From assembly GCA_905221605.1 (NCBI GenBank), contig CAJNDS010002024.1, forward strand, positions 470,763-534,762: a DNA stretch of 64,000 nt, written 5' to 3'. The position numbers and the translations under genes are program-made. Within the stretch, counting starts at the first letter, position 1. Each line of letters starts with the position of its first letter. The stretch is from Symbiodinium natans. Taxonomy: Eukaryota; Sar; Dinophyceae; Suessiales; Symbiodiniaceae. The notes under the pieces are model-generated. The model was not told where the DNA came from. It ran no database searches and saw only the letters and a program-made list of their open reading frames with translations. Positions 43,982 to 47,502 of the stretch are shown here, one piece after another.

Positions 43982-45417
43982 CTTATTTATCAGGAGACAC
44001 AGAAAGACCCACCAATAACAACAATGTAAACCTTGCCGTATAGCGTCATCACGCAGCTGTCCCACTGTTCACATTCATCGGAACACCGTAGGGTAGGGTC
44101 GAAGGGCTTTGCTTTGATAGGGTTCAGGGGCCCAAAGCGTTGCATTCAGGAACGGCCCTTTTTGCAACAGGCCTGGGATCAACTCGGGCAATTTTCCCAC
44201 AGCCCTTGATGCAACATCCTTCTTCATGCCGCCCGGAGTGCTTATGAACTCTGAACCTAAACATCGCCTCACTCATGACTTCTGCACCCGAACACAATTG
44301 AAAACATCTGTGCTGTTTACAGTAAGATAGACATTCTTGGTGATGCACTGTAGGGACAAAGCAGAAAATTAACCGCCACTTTGAGACAACGAATGATGTG
44401 CCTTCTTCACAAGTCCCTGGAGACGTAGGGTTTAGGGTTTAGGGTTTGGGGTTTGGGGTTTAGGGTTTAGGAGCCAGAGTCGATCCCCAAAATCCTGTGC
44501 CTTCAGCCACAAAAGCCCTCGAGGCTGGCACGAGGGTTTACTTGGAGGTTCATGGGTTTAAGGTGTAAGGTGTAAGGTGCAGGTTTAGGGTTTAGGGTTT
44601 AGGGTTTAGGGCTACTTGGAGGTTCACGGGTAGCTAGAAGTGAGGCTATAAGTAGGGTAACTATAGTTATAGCTGGTACAAACCTGAATTGGGGGTACTT
44701 ATAGCCCTAGTTCTGATTACCCATGAACCTTCAAGTAGGATTTCGGCTTCCTCTGAACTTATCTGGAGAGTGAGGTTGGGTTCAAGAAGTAATAATAAAC
44801 AGCTCGCCAGCGGCACTTCAGAAACGCAATCCGCCGAAGATTGAAGCTCGTATGCTCAGGTGGCTTAAGCAGGGGGTTTAGGGTTTAGGGTTTAGGGTTT
44901 AGGGTTTAGGGTTTAAGGGGATGGGGAGGGGGGTAGGGGGGATTTGATGCTTTTTATCAGTTGATCCATGCCCCAGCGACTGATCTTGGTTGTTGTCCGT
45001 GCCGAGGACCAGTGCAGGAAACAGGAAGAGCTCAAACAAATTCCTCGAGAGCCGCTTCAAGTCAGCGCAGCTTGGAGGTTCTTTTGGTAGTGATAAGCAG
45101 GGTTATAAGTGGGATAGCTCTACTTGTAACCTTATTTAGGGCACTTATAACCCTACTTATAACTACCCGTGAACCTTCGAGCAGGGGTATAGACAGCGGA
45201 AGGCATATGGAAGGCAAGAAGCTACAAAACCCCACCCCCCCGCCCCCCCACACCAAATTGAGCCGCCTAACCCAAAAGCACTATTGTTCCATATGGGCTA
45301 TACCAGTAGTGATTGTTATCTTCCATTTTGGGGGGTTCTTAAGCGAATAGTGGTCTTTCGGGCCGCGTACCTCCCCACAATCAAAGTAGGCAATCCAAAT
45401 TCGAGCAACCACCACCA
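18460..45417 (-). CDS. Voltage-gated cation channel with two C-terminal EF-hands (multi-exon, incomplete at both ends)
   Basis: A six-transmembrane cation channel read from right to left on the minus strand. Exons in order: 45371-45417, 43297-43327, 43090-43138, 42432-42463, 41697-41747, 41326-41373, 29942-29990, (pore filter unresolved), 27968-28064, 27222-27266, 24987-25048, 23897-23930, 23381-23419, 23151-23206, 19845-19889, 18821-18887, 18460-18519. All listed neighbours join in phase, apart from the unresolved filter. The joined product shows S3-like, S4 with a basic residue at every third position, S5, a pore helix, S6, a polar helix and two EF-hands, the order known for dinoflagellate EF-hand cation channels. 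It would sit in a membrane and gate ions by voltage and probably calcium. Most donors are GC. Introns hold hairpin elements, heptamer arrays, two complete dioxygenase genes and an LTR element. The amino-terminal part, S1-S2 and the true C-terminus are not established. Inferred by reading; no transcript was available. Confidence 0.8.
18707..18802. repeat. CCCTAAA array in channel intron
   Basis: About 13 perfect heptamers, ending 19 bases from the EF-hand 2 exon. Confidence 0.95.
18821..18887 (-). CDS. Channel exon, EF-hand 2 second half and conserved tail
   Basis: The 67-nt exon completes a Val codon and reads ITITEFCKGLMQLKGQ then ARAIDL. The EF-hand exit helix followed by an LKGxARxID motif is a familiar signature of dinoflagellate EF-hand channels. 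It lies between a CCCTAAA array (18707-18802) and a TTTAGGG array (18898-18978), so both arrays are intronic. Confidence 0.9.
18898..18978. repeat. TTTAGGG array in channel intron
   Basis: About 11 perfect heptamers in opposite orientation to the array on the other side of the exon. Confidence 0.95.
18976..19080. mobile_element. Hairpin element, family C, in channel intron
   Basis: CTCCCCTTGTAGTACTGTAA to AGTGTAAAGGCGGAGCATCC; lies inside the intron splitting EF-hand 2. Confidence 0.72.
19845..19889 (-). CDS. Channel exon, EF-hand 2 first half
   Basis: The 45-nt exon has a pyrimidine-rich acceptor ending GTGCAG. It completes the Arg codon and reads DCGPLFDILDDGDG plus two bases. The donor is GT. 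The EF loop is one residue shorter than usual before GDG. Confidence 0.87.
20921..21021. mobile_element. Hairpin element, family C
   Basis: TTGGGATGTTGCCCCTTAT pairs with AGAAGGGGGAAGATCCCAA; flanked by CATGCAGG and CATACAGG, an 8-bp duplication with one change. Confidence 0.82.
21049..21188 (-). other. Conserved 3' flank of dioxygenase copy 1
   Basis: This stretch matches 30326-30459 downstream of copy 2 with scattered substitutions, so the duplication unit included the 3' untranslated region. No poly(A) tract or clear processing signal is visible at the edge. Confidence 0.7.
21189..22313 (-). CDS. 2OG-Fe(II) dioxygenase (prolyl-4-hydroxylase-like) with ubiquitin-like domain and CaaX-like end, copy 1
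   Basis: An intact intronless frame of 374 residues starting at the ATG in GCCATGG; an upstream GTG is also in frame but unlikely to start. Residues about 85-200 hold a 2-oxoglutarate/Fe(II) oxygenase core: HxD at 100/102, a YFNAVGGIRFP strand, AGRMVIFQN, His186 and, 10 residues later, Arg196, which would bind 2OG. Such enzymes hydroxylate prolyl or other side chains. Residues about 262-345 look ubiquitin-like (VNELRERV, LPDGQLL). The end, CTMS preceded by Cys, fits a CaaX farnesylation signal. The gene lies wholly inside a 3.3 kb intron of the channel, on the same strand. A near-identical copy is at 30460-31641. The substrate is unknown. Confidence 0.85.
   Translation of the reverse strand: MASAATMVSSDPKIWVVDGCLPVEFVAMVNNAFEDGTAQCQVVKKPNGRELLARNIDFDVKHELCQEVFGSISDLCGIPAAMPFSHFMVSEVWASGQDAHVDHVNVDDVNAEKLSFLDLTRQSSCEADPRRVVPTVSIVLYFNAVGGIRFPSASCAQTIAAKAGRMVIFQNYDDEARPNHKDSAAHYGVYFEKLPRRVLIMGILANETPQFKTDPSQSGAKTEALIYCAGTKRDPLYHDNKAWEEEEYLRRREQKTRKPPKLDMIVTLDIQRKGGFCSVEGTNMAGKLLCKLNCSQAMTVNELRERVKQEADPDDLANLMLSLPDGQLLTQEHDGTTLARWSVESQLVEVESPVEAQPAGENATGGSNSCCTMS
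22430..22562. mobile_element. Hairpin element, family C, with heptamer array in the loop
   Basis: TTAGGATGTTG...CATACTAACCGTCC pairs with GACTGCTAGTATAAGGGGAA; TTTAGGG units lie in the middle. Confidence 0.75.
22876..23020. mobile_element. Hairpin element, family A, C-run expanded
   Basis: CTACCATTGGCTTAGGAACC to GGGGGTTCTTAAGCATGCAT; the inner C run has grown to about 25 bases followed by poly(A). Confidence 0.7.
23151..23206 (-). CDS. Channel exon, linker between EF-hands
   Basis: The 56-nt exon reads AMSLPSVQRFLNSLDVSI plus two bases of an Arg codon, with a GC donor. The intron that follows is about 3.3 kb and contains a whole dioxygenase gene. Confidence 0.87.
23381..23419 (-). CDS. Channel exon, EF-hand 1 calcium loop
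   Basis: The 39-nt, phase 0/0 exon reads DGDGSLSPEEFVT after acceptor GGACAG, with a GC donor. With the preceding ADE it makes a canonical loop: D1, D3, D5, G6, a hydrophobic at 8 and E12. Confidence 0.88.
23748..23872. mobile_element. Hairpin element, family B2, in channel intron
   Basis: ATGGTACTTACTAACCAATA pairs with TTGGTTAATAAGTACCAT. Lies between the two EF-hand 1 exons. Confidence 0.82.
23897..23930 (-). CDS. Channel exon, EF-hand 1 entering helix
   Basis: The 34-nt exon completes a Leu codon and reads KLEDLFVAADE. The donor is GC, phase 0. Joined to the next exon it forms a full EF-hand. Confidence 0.87.
23998..24135. mobile_element. Hairpin element, family C
   Basis: TTCCCCCGTATAGTAAACAG to CTGTCAGTAGAAGGGGGAAC, with an internal partial duplication of the stem. 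Confidence 0.75.
24206..24318. mobile_element. Hairpin element, family A, in channel intron
   Basis: TTACTACTATTAGCCTAAGA to GGAGGGTTCTTAAGGAATGA. Confidence 0.7.
24780..24898. mobile_element. Hairpin element, family K, in channel intron
   Basis: CTAGGATACTCAGTAACCC to CTACTGGGCATCCTAG; relative at 48834-48966, fragments beside both dioxygenase genes. Confidence 0.78.
24987..25048 (-). CDS. Channel exon, cytoplasmic helix after S6
   Basis: The 62-nt exon reads ETLASAENDADMAMENSRRA plus two bases, with a GC donor. Polar helices of this composition link S6 to the EF-hands in dinoflagellate channels. It is flanked directly by a TTTAGGG array starting at 25059. Confidence 0.82.
25059..25137. 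repeat. TTTAGGG array in channel intron
   Basis: About 11 perfect heptamers, 11 bases from an exon. Confidence 0.95.
25135..25245. mobile_element. Hairpin element, family L
   Basis: GGTTCTCAATGGGGGGCATG to GAACCCCATCCCTTGAGAACC. Confidence 0.72.
25250..26360. other. AT-rich intronic island almost free of heptamers
   Basis: Begins after a GA tract (25277-25296) and contains ATTACATTAA-type repeats, TA tracts and a second GA tract (26161-26195), with only one short CCCTAAA run. No coding signal. Inside the channel intron after S6. Confidence 0.6.
26369..26466. mobile_element. Hairpin element, family G, in channel intron
   Basis: CTGGTCCTTAGTAGGGAATG to CATTCCCTACTAAGAACTAG. Confidence 0.85.
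26733..26890. mobile_element. Hairpin element, family L, with heptamers inside
   Basis: GGTTCTTAAGGGAGGGGGGT pairs with CCCCCTCCCTTAAGAACC; TTTAGGG units at about 26839-26853 lie inside. Confidence 0.8.
26977..27066. mobile_element. Hairpin element, family E, in channel intron
   Basis: TTAGTTGTCCAGTAACCTGG to AAAAGGTCAAAGGTTACTCA. Confidence 0.7.
27222..27266 (-). CDS. Channel exon, second half of S6
   Basis: The 45-nt, phase 0/0 exon reads VVFAVIRVVTALFLK. This is close to the conserved FAVxNVVTAxF end of S6 in ion-transport domains, with Arg in place of the usual Asn. The donor is GC. Confidence 0.82.
27401..27615. repeat. TTTAGGGG octamer array in channel intron
   Basis: Over 20 homogenised 8-base units after three heptamers. 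Confidence 0.95.
27653..27852. mobile_element. Hairpin element, family B, long copy in channel intron
   Basis: CTTGGAGGTTCATGGGTAG to CCTATGAACCTCCAAG, expanded inside by a TATTACTAT-rich stretch. Lies between the two S6 exons. Confidence 0.75.
27968..28064 (-). CDS. Channel exon, post-filter loop and start of S6
   Basis: The 97-nt exon (or 89 nt if the acceptor at 28057-28058 is used) reads an acidic VEDFVEQCCSKPWALG stretch and then YALFFLTYITLV, the first half of S6. The GC donor follows GTT in phase 0, and the next exon continues S6 in phase 0. Confidence 0.78.
28370..28511. repeat. TA/TG-rich and CA microsatellite tracts
   Basis: Palindromic TATATG stretch followed by a (CA) run at 28486-28511. 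Confidence 0.88.
28970..29078. mobile_element. Hairpin element, family J
   Basis: CATACGGGGGCTTCCGGAAA pairs with TTTCGGAAACCCCCATACG. Diverged relatives near 11938, 20125, 20435 and 59080. Confidence 0.75.
29640..29742. mobile_element. Hairpin element, family D
   Basis: TTGGTAGCCCAGTTACCATC...AAAGGGTACCACTACCC; the inner GGGTACCC box is shared with other copies. Confidence 0.72.
29942..29990 (-). CDS. Channel exon, pore helix
   Basis: The 49-nt exon has acceptor GGTTAG and a GC donor. It completes a Glu codon and reads MNNLYGSFLKALYTM plus two bases. A Y-G-S-(3)-A-L-Y-T pattern is typical of the pore helix just before the selectivity filter in these channels. Phase agrees with the S5-turret exon upstream. 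Confidence 0.7.
30326..30459 (-). other. Conserved 3' flank of dioxygenase copy 2
   Basis: Counterpart of 21049-21188. Similarity fades beyond this interval, marking the end of the duplicated unit. Confidence 0.7.
30460..31641 (-). CDS. 2OG-Fe(II) dioxygenase with ubiquitin-like domain and CaaX-like end, copy 2
   Basis: Intact frame of 393 residues from the same GCCATGG start, closely matching copy 1 including the HxD, distal His, Arg and GGIRFP features and the ubiquitin-like region. It carries a longer segment after DPLYHDN (PSYDTYKTPEQIAERLRADQ), where copy 1 has a short acidic run, and ends CSMS. Homology to copy 1 extends through the 3' flank to about 30326 and stops about 20 bases upstream of the ATG, just after an ATAG that could serve as a trans-splice acceptor. 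It lies in the 11.3 kb channel intron, next to the LTR retrotransposon and on the same strand. Of the two copies this one looks ancestral or less shortened. Confidence 0.85.
   Translation of the reverse strand: MASAATMVSSDPKIWVVDDCLPVEFVAMVNNAFEDGTAQCQVVKKPNGRELLARNIDFDVKHELCQEVFGRISDLCGIPAAMPFSHFMVSEVWASGQDAHLDHVNVDDVNAEKLCFLDLTRQSSCEADPRRVVPTVSIALYFNAVGGIRFPSASCAQTIAAKAGRMVIFQNYDDEARPSHKDSAAHYGVYFEKLPRRVLIMGILANETPQFTADPRQRGAKTEALIYCAGTKRDPLYHDNPSYDTYKTPEQIAERLRADQKEEEFLRRQEQQTRKPLKLDMIVTLDIQRKDGFCSVEGRNLHGTLLCNLSCSQAMTVNELRGQVKQEADPDDLTNLMLCLPDGQLLTQEHDGTMLARWSVESQPVEVESPGEAQPAGENATGGSNSNSCCSMS
31705..31828. mobile_element. Hairpin element, family K, upstream of dioxygenase copy 2
   Basis: Shares GGTGCCCTTTTTGGTTGAAA and a GGGTCC end with family K. 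A truncated relative (22367-22425) lies at the same place upstream of copy 1. Confidence 0.6.
32480..32697 (-). repeat. 3' LTR of the retrotransposon
   Basis: 218 bp copy of the LTR. The flanking TAGGG on the left (32475-32479) equals the TAGGG after the other LTR, within a TTTAGGG context. The spliced-leader-like stretch is at 32614-32635. Confidence 0.92.
32698..32707 (-). other. Polypurine tract
   Basis: The sense strand reads ACAGGGGGAG directly before the TG of the 3' LTR, the expected place and composition for plus-strand priming. Confidence 0.65.
32698..32906 (-). other. Retrotransposon 3' untranslated segment
   Basis: The 209 bases between the last stop and the 3' LTR, ending in the polypurine tract. 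No coding signal. Confidence 0.6.
32907..34830 (-). CDS. Retrotransposon polyprotein part 4 with three CCCH zinc fingers and nuclear-type basic tail
   Basis: From the G4 junction the frame gives GYPGEGPDNGDD and continues to a stop at 32907. It holds three CCCH fingers in a row (CYWFSRGKDRCKFGDNCKFIH; WCKYYVAGRPCFAGKECAFSH; CIQFAQSGKCRYGDRCVFEH), then acidic stretches, KKVKKKRK and other lysine-rich segments. The open frame reaches back to 35123, but that upstream part is an overlap with part 3 and is probably not used. Only about 200 bases separate the stop from the 3' LTR, leaving no room for pol. Confidence 0.75.
34759..36090 (-). CDS. Retrotransposon polyprotein part 3, unrecognised domain
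   Basis: About 443 residues from the first ATG, but open upstream without a start, consistent with being read by continuation. Repeats of a VLPGQxVAGQ motif open it; the middle (DNPCLPVVGNYPLSVMGALL and following helices) could be capsid-like, but I cannot assign a family. Ends after KKG at a G4 run (34770-34773), where a +1 change enters part 4. Confidence 0.65.
   Translation of the reverse strand, partial: SMDEVLPGQGVAGQVNVSESAQVLPGQEVAGQETALEGAVQISGEETGQKEGEGGSNELRGDGEKTLDIRPVKRDPQQLLIKGLLSRISWKVAVGKLPVGQRDCQKGSNKMDRNLVISMSSEGASEQDWNLALEDDADQSMDDGAMVVMVYDPGTLIQSPTTDWVMRRGLTDRTIWPAIATAAQRICAEMVQVDELNAQLGTGTLLFQRRDQGHYGDLHHSFHDNPCLPVVGNYPLSVMGALLSPGLEGEFKNTDKFGTAMEAIAYDWSRSPGMEVHVELMARVAKLVAPFLTLGGQGSVVISEFLWQRGKAQLMEFLQAATCADQLEVLWKRMDDDSDEEVDPSTMVLEILGQEDAVLDQGNNESPIPIEDAGGETIGDTGRDGKAPEVSPEEETSSGSSRLAGTRMFLWSVYARVTSNWDFSTQDRTTGKIFDSTKKGVSW
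36111..37154 (-). CDS. Retrotransposon polyprotein part 2, basic linker
   Basis: 347 residues, overlapping part 1 by about 100 bases and open further upstream to the A6 run. Contains a helix-hairpin-helix-like stretch (LVDKGINKVTACKILQLVGG) early on, and a basic PRSRSQRRVQP region. The frame ends at TAG 36111-36113, but a second A6 run (36135-36140) allows a -1 change into part 3. No pol motif. Confidence 0.7.
   Translation of the reverse strand: MAESTGTLLQNPEEPIENWMARNEHLWVYTPHVSEVMITLGVTNVSDLQEFIFVEDLVDKGINKVTACKILQLVGGVRYRPEGPEKAVPSDASVRVQQSSGSKEAGREAVRTLAQVREAEGSGAKTMPRGSYRELFDKVKYRDAWTLAQRSPLCVQKLQLVGVGMPPVNPPTKKYRSRSNPVKRGRPLLDKKQVRQVPRSRSQRRVQPAEVVEKPKPLELKPRGGLSYRFSRAWADVVDDDDQAEALVSYADSSGDSSEEETNAARRMREIFLPERDSQRTAIRGNVPMDGSSSPNDGQKKLVHLGEGRDKASRGETRQEVTSQVFRYHNLLVELKSLKKEQGMAQL
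37055..40786 (-). CDS. Retrotransposon polyprotein part 1: WW, S1-like and three CCCH zinc fingers
   Basis: Open for 1,243 residues from an ATG 66 bases inside the 5' LTR. A WW-type domain is at about 209-236 (TWERHFHEDGRGYLYC, TQWVLP). Long acidic, Pro/Ser-poor linkers follow. An S1/cold-shock-like RNA-binding fold is near 660-730 (GLVRCINGYGAFLDHG). CCCH fingers are near 960-985, 1050-1075 and 1105-1130 (CKFFNQGRCRNGDECSYEH and two like it). Together these suggest RNA packaging, the role of gag nucleocapsid. The last ~40 residues are probably out of frame: at the A6 run (37159-37164) a -1 shift continues into the next frame. Confidence 0.82.
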   Translation of the reverse strand: MATNWLRTGAASSSSNVGDQGEGGVKRSATGEKVVPNVEALVDVGGMRGEEKPVVEGLEDQMEAVLLRLLSKHGHLLRAAESAESTGAPTTSSSTSKMVEQGCQTELVGDVIPVSKRARNKVSFAAESGDLLTGEAEETAPVAATKSSILVVGDAEGVVPVAMVMSEGEILELEAARIQQESDEDLYTDGGGKVSQAADLPIIDCDGKTWERHFHEDGRGYLYCLDTGDTQWVLPKKTGMAGNSEGSGVGMGIVPVEEEPALGTTSSSSPTESFRAQQGSVESVSSGVNSVGEKDFSSTIRDSGLRAGGDAPTSGSPDEEGISGIRADIAEEHLDQEELEALSEGVAAVESVGPEEKMPNVEIGTVSAAEERVVDVVPVVQEGDPGDLEDGGKKLCVTTEEVSSFGAKNLAIQGEKEASGIAGDTEDLKDEAWSANDARVNAPDSTWSAKEARVEVHMVSRSTGDCNNGAQVSAAADDGGSQVDALVQPEVSREERNGKGYTGADEAAVVNDGGNSPLETMEPKEPAVEENVPAVDEQFNSPAVEENLPAAEGVTKDSNDGSAPTKAEVLPSGSSPEVDTERTATDEAKPLAGKKEGPEPLEHKMDDLVGLVQEQDEQCDPKVETKDVPGADDTEMVSEEHAKKVPRAGALDSPGEHCYQEGDEIVGLVRCINGYGAFLDHGDVNVLVPAEGNNAHQFKFGDTVNGTVKRVEDDGTVILNTFLVLEEDEEDSSSTLRKWKAGGWSTWWTDSWYAGQWYQDSNSQWDWKREEEQSDEGFADQELSSEEREERQLYGEKIYKALLEDGKADKAYVGKITGMLLGRPMEELQECVADHAFLNAEARRAYGILQSDGWKPDGAESTGLRKTSTFSRKQYHNALFELACRKRRFTRPVVGEAVATVLSQGEDELWNVLWLDTKRFLQELDGAVESMSKREGKPMEAYMDPDQYKKAHMTPKTVSPGYSKLCKFFNQGRCRNGDECSYEHRRYGEGWPGGGSTEPKNSQKAGDEDGNIGDPPTEEGTVDEAQQEREDSAFRAKYNFGKGASKGEPTLGEPKSRLCLYYNQGGCKYGTTCRYLHDDDIALEGTWEPGKSWDNASRKALRDAGFHHCCFDYYLRGRCRVRYGCKYSHEEMSEDRLAQLKHLVNLANHVSFHRGRGLEIPDRNAFQPPVSGGAESSSSSAPKALQMTNVSQKEGEKGTLDEAEDDEQKIRWLSPLVLCFKIQRSQLKIGWLATNTFGCIPLM
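40840..40851 (-). promoter_or_regulatory. Primer-binding site, half-tRNA type
   Basis: The sense strand reads GGTTCTGAGCCC immediately after the 5' LTR. Copia and Ty5 use GGTTATGAGCCC-like sites that pair with the cleaved initiator tRNA-Met anticodon arm; 11 of 12 bases agree here, the change falling in the anticodon. Confidence 0.7.
40852..41071 (-). repeat. 5' LTR of the retrotransposon
   Basis: 220 bp, nearly identical to 32480-32697. Contains an eight-T run on the plus strand where the other LTR reads CACCC, and one extra C near 41007. Includes a spliced-leader-like stretch at 40987-41009. Confidence 0.92.
41326..41373 (-). CDS. Channel exon, end of S5 and outer turret
   Basis: The 48-nt exon has acceptor CCGCAG and a GC donor. 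It completes a Val codon and reads CHAYSDRVTDNLTIH plus one base. The intron after it is about 11.3 kb and contains both the LTR retrotransposon and a dioxygenase gene. Confidence 0.62.
41540..41672. mobile_element. Hairpin element with degenerate array in the loop, in channel intron
   Basis: GAATAATTCCTAAGAGCC pairs with TGTTAGGAATTTCGG; CCCTAAA-type units lie in the middle. Lies in the intron inside S5. Confidence 0.55.
41697..41747 (-). CDS. Channel exon, S5 helix
   Basis: The 51-nt exon follows CCCAAG, completes a Ser codon and reads IGALFWSMVLLLVLKL, a membrane helix of S5 type, with a GC donor. Joined to the next exon the helix runs to a VTDNL motif at the expected S5 distance. Other frames of this stretch are also open, so the call rests on phase and order. 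Confidence 0.7.
42173..42295. mobile_element. Hairpin element, family C, in channel intron
   Basis: TTGGGATGTTCTCCCTTCT to AAGGGGGAACATCCCAA; the loop is an A-rich run. Confidence 0.82.
42432..42463 (-). CDS. Channel exon, S4-S5 linker
   Basis: The 32-nt exon has acceptor CCAAG|G. It completes the Gln codon and reads LRLLVGTCIA plus one base, with a GC donor. The joined stretch MFRQLRLLVGTCIAS resembles the S4-S5 linker of dinoflagellate channels. Phase fits both neighbours. Confidence 0.78.
42516..42603. repeat. CCCTAGA then CCCTAAA array
   Basis: Two homogenised blocks that differ by one base per unit. Confidence 0.93.
42793..42909. mobile_element. Hairpin element, family A, in channel intron
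   Basis: TACTACTATTTGCTTAAGAA to GGGTTCTTCAGCAATTAGTA. Lies in the intron between the S4 and S4-S5 exons. Confidence 0.8.
43090..43138 (-). CDS. Channel exon, second half of S4 voltage sensor
   Basis: The 49-nt exon begins directly after the CCAAG terminus of a hairpin element. Its first two bases complete the Arg codon opened in the previous exon, then it reads IVRTLRIVKTLTMFR and two bases of a Gln codon. The donor is GC. It holds the last four charges of S4. Confidence 0.85.
43139..43292 (-). mobile_element. Hairpin element, family D, acting as an intron
   Basis: Terminal inverted repeats CTTGGTRGCCC / GGGCYACCAAG. Flanked by GCAT on both sides. The centre is a CCCGAAACCCTAAA array (about 43180-43250). 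Together with one GCAT it forms the whole 158-bp GC-AG intron between the two S4 exons. Confidence 0.88.
43297..43327 (-). CDS. Channel exon, first half of S4 voltage sensor
   Basis: The 31-nt exon starts after CAG and reads ANSLRVIKLM plus one nucleotide of an Arg codon. Joined to the next exon it gives LRVIKLMRIVRTLRIVK, with R/K at six consecutive third positions, which is the hallmark of an S4 sensor. The intron that follows starts with GC, and that GC belongs to the GCAT target-site duplication of the hairpin element at 43139-43292. Confidence 0.82.
43922..43982. repeat. TA microsatellite
   Basis: ATATAT tract with a few TGTA interruptions. Confidence 0.93.
44612..44739. mobile_element. 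Hairpin element, family B
   Basis: CTACTTGGAGGTTCACGGG to CCCATGAACCTTCAAGTAG. Confidence 0.82.
45070..45186. mobile_element. Hairpin element, family B
   Basis: CTTGGAGGTTCTTTTGGTAG to CTACCCGTGAACCTTCGAG. Lies near the S3-like exon. Confidence 0.78.
45371..45417 (-). CDS. Channel exon, probable S3 segment
   Basis: The 47-nt exon has acceptor TTTAG and donor GAG|GTACGC. It reads a run of valines followed by ARIWIAYFDCGE, a hydrophobic S3-like helix, and ends in phase 0. The next exon, which starts S4, also begins in phase 0, giving a very short S3-S4 loop. The upstream exon is not identified, so this is the weakest member of the channel model. Confidence 0.5.
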
Positions 45418-46361
45418 CTAAATTGCAAATCACCAAACAAGTCTACAGACGTCCACAGTCACTCTAAAGCCTTTTACACAGGCTTGTCTGAGCGGGAACC
45501 CTAAACCCTATCAACTCGAAAGGAATGTGCCCAAGCAAAAAACTCAGCCGCAAACGCTGAAGTCCGAGTCTCAGTGCACCCATGCTGCCCCAACCCGTCC
45601 CCTAAACCCCAAGCCCTGAGCCCTAAGCCCTAAACCCTTTTGCTGCAGGCTTGCAGGGAGCCTAAACCCTAAACCCTAAACAAGTGGTGATTAGGTGTGA
45701 AAAGCGGCTTCAGGGCTACGGGGGGAGGCTCCCCATGCAAATTAAGAATACAAAGGGTGCGCCCGTGTTGCTTCATAATGTGGTTTTTACAGGGGAAATC
45801 GAGAGGCGTCTTTTTCCTCCCCGGGGTTGGGGTTCAAGGTTTAGGGGTTAGAGTTCTTGCTGGACAAGAGTCAGGCACACCAGGACGGCATCAAACACGT
45901 TCAAATACCTCGTGTAGGGATTAAGGGGTAGAAGGGCTTAAGGGTTTAGTGTCACTTCTATCTCGGGCTGAGATAGATATAAGGGTAGCTGTGGAAGTTC
46001 CACTAGACGCAATACCCAAAGCCAAGTTCCTCTGGACCCAAGACCCAAAGCCCCCGCTGAGGTGCTATAGCCAGGGTCAAAGGGTTTCTTTGCTTTGGGG
46101 GGTAAGGGTTTAGGGCTCCTGGCCGGCTGTCAGTGATGCTAAAAGACGCCGGCAGGCGCCCTCAACTCCATCATCACAAGCCCAGAAACCATGGAACCCT
46201 GACGGCACCTAAACCCTGCACCCTAAACCCTAAACGCTAAACCCAAAACCCCAAACCTTAAAGCCCCGGTTCGGTTTGGGGTTTTGGGGCTTTGGCCCGG
46301 CTTTTTGCTTTGGGCTCCGGATCGTCCAGGGTTCGTTGCTAGGAAACCTCGAGATGCAAAG

Positions 46362-46493
46362 GGTTTAGGGTTTAGGGGTTTAGGGGCTTAGGGTCTAGGG
46401 GTTTAGGGGTTTAGGGGTTAGGGGTTTAGGGGTTTAGGGTTTAGGGGTTTAGGGGTTTGGGGGTTTGGGGGTTTGGGGGTTTGGGGGTTTGGA
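46362..46493. repeat. TTTAGGGG then TTTGGGGG array
   Basis: Octamer units with a block change near 46450. Confidence 0.9.
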
Positions 46494-47331
46494 GTGCTTT
46501 TGTGTCATTGGCTTCATGGGTCTTTTTCCTCCTGCGTAGCGGCGAATCCACGTGGGCTTTTTGGGGGTGTAGGGCTTAGGTCAGACGAGGGACGAGGATA
46601 CTACTTCGCATGCAAGGCTGGCGACCTAAACCCTATTTAGGGCCTAGGGAACTCAAAAGGGCCCATGATCTAGAGAATCCCTCATGTCACATGTAAGGGC
46701 TGCCTTCTAGTACGCTGACAATCGAGCACGCCACAGAAGGTCACCCCTAAACTCCTGCACCCTTTTCGGCAAGATCCTGCACCTCAACAGCGTCCAAAAG
46801 ACACCAAAAACAAACAACCCTAGTTCTGCCCACAGGTGTATTTTGCTACCTTAAAACGTCCCGCTTTTGCATCCCCACACTCTACCCAGTCGTGCGGCCC
46901 CTTCGCCCTAAACCCCAACGTGTGGAGGAAATCCACAATTTGAGGGTTTACGAACATAGGGGACCCCTAAAACAGACCCCCAAATAGTAGTAAGAAGAAC
47001 CCCCGGAAACCCCCTAAACCCCTAACCCCAAACCCTAAACCCTTTCTGCAACAGGCTTCACACTTCTAAACCCTAAACCCTAAACCCTAAACGCTAACCC
47101 CTAACCCCTAACCCCTTTTGCATCGACTCTTCTGAGAAGGGTTTCGGCATCCTGGCAGCAAGGAGTCCAGTTACAAAAACCCCTAACCCCTAACCCCTAA
47201 ACCCTAAACCCTATATAATTTCGGAACCACCATTTGGCCCAGGTTGCATAAAGCCCATTCGGGGATCCCAAAGCCACTCCCTGCCGAGGACGTATGCACG
47301 GACCACGACGTCCAGGACCTTGTTTAGGATC

Positions 47332-47502
47332 TAGGGTTTAGGGGTTCGGGGTTTAGGGGTTTAGGGGTTTAGGGTTTAGGGGTTAGGGTTTAGGGTTTAG
47401 GGTTTAGGGTTTAGGGTTTAGGGTTTAGGGTTTAGGGTTTAGGGTTTAGGGTTTAGGGTTTAGGGTTTAGGGTTTAGGGTTTAGGGTTTAGGGTTTAGGG
47501 GC
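47332..47502. repeat. TTTAGGG array
   Basis: About 170 bp, octamers at the left, perfect heptamers after 47390. Confidence 0.95.
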
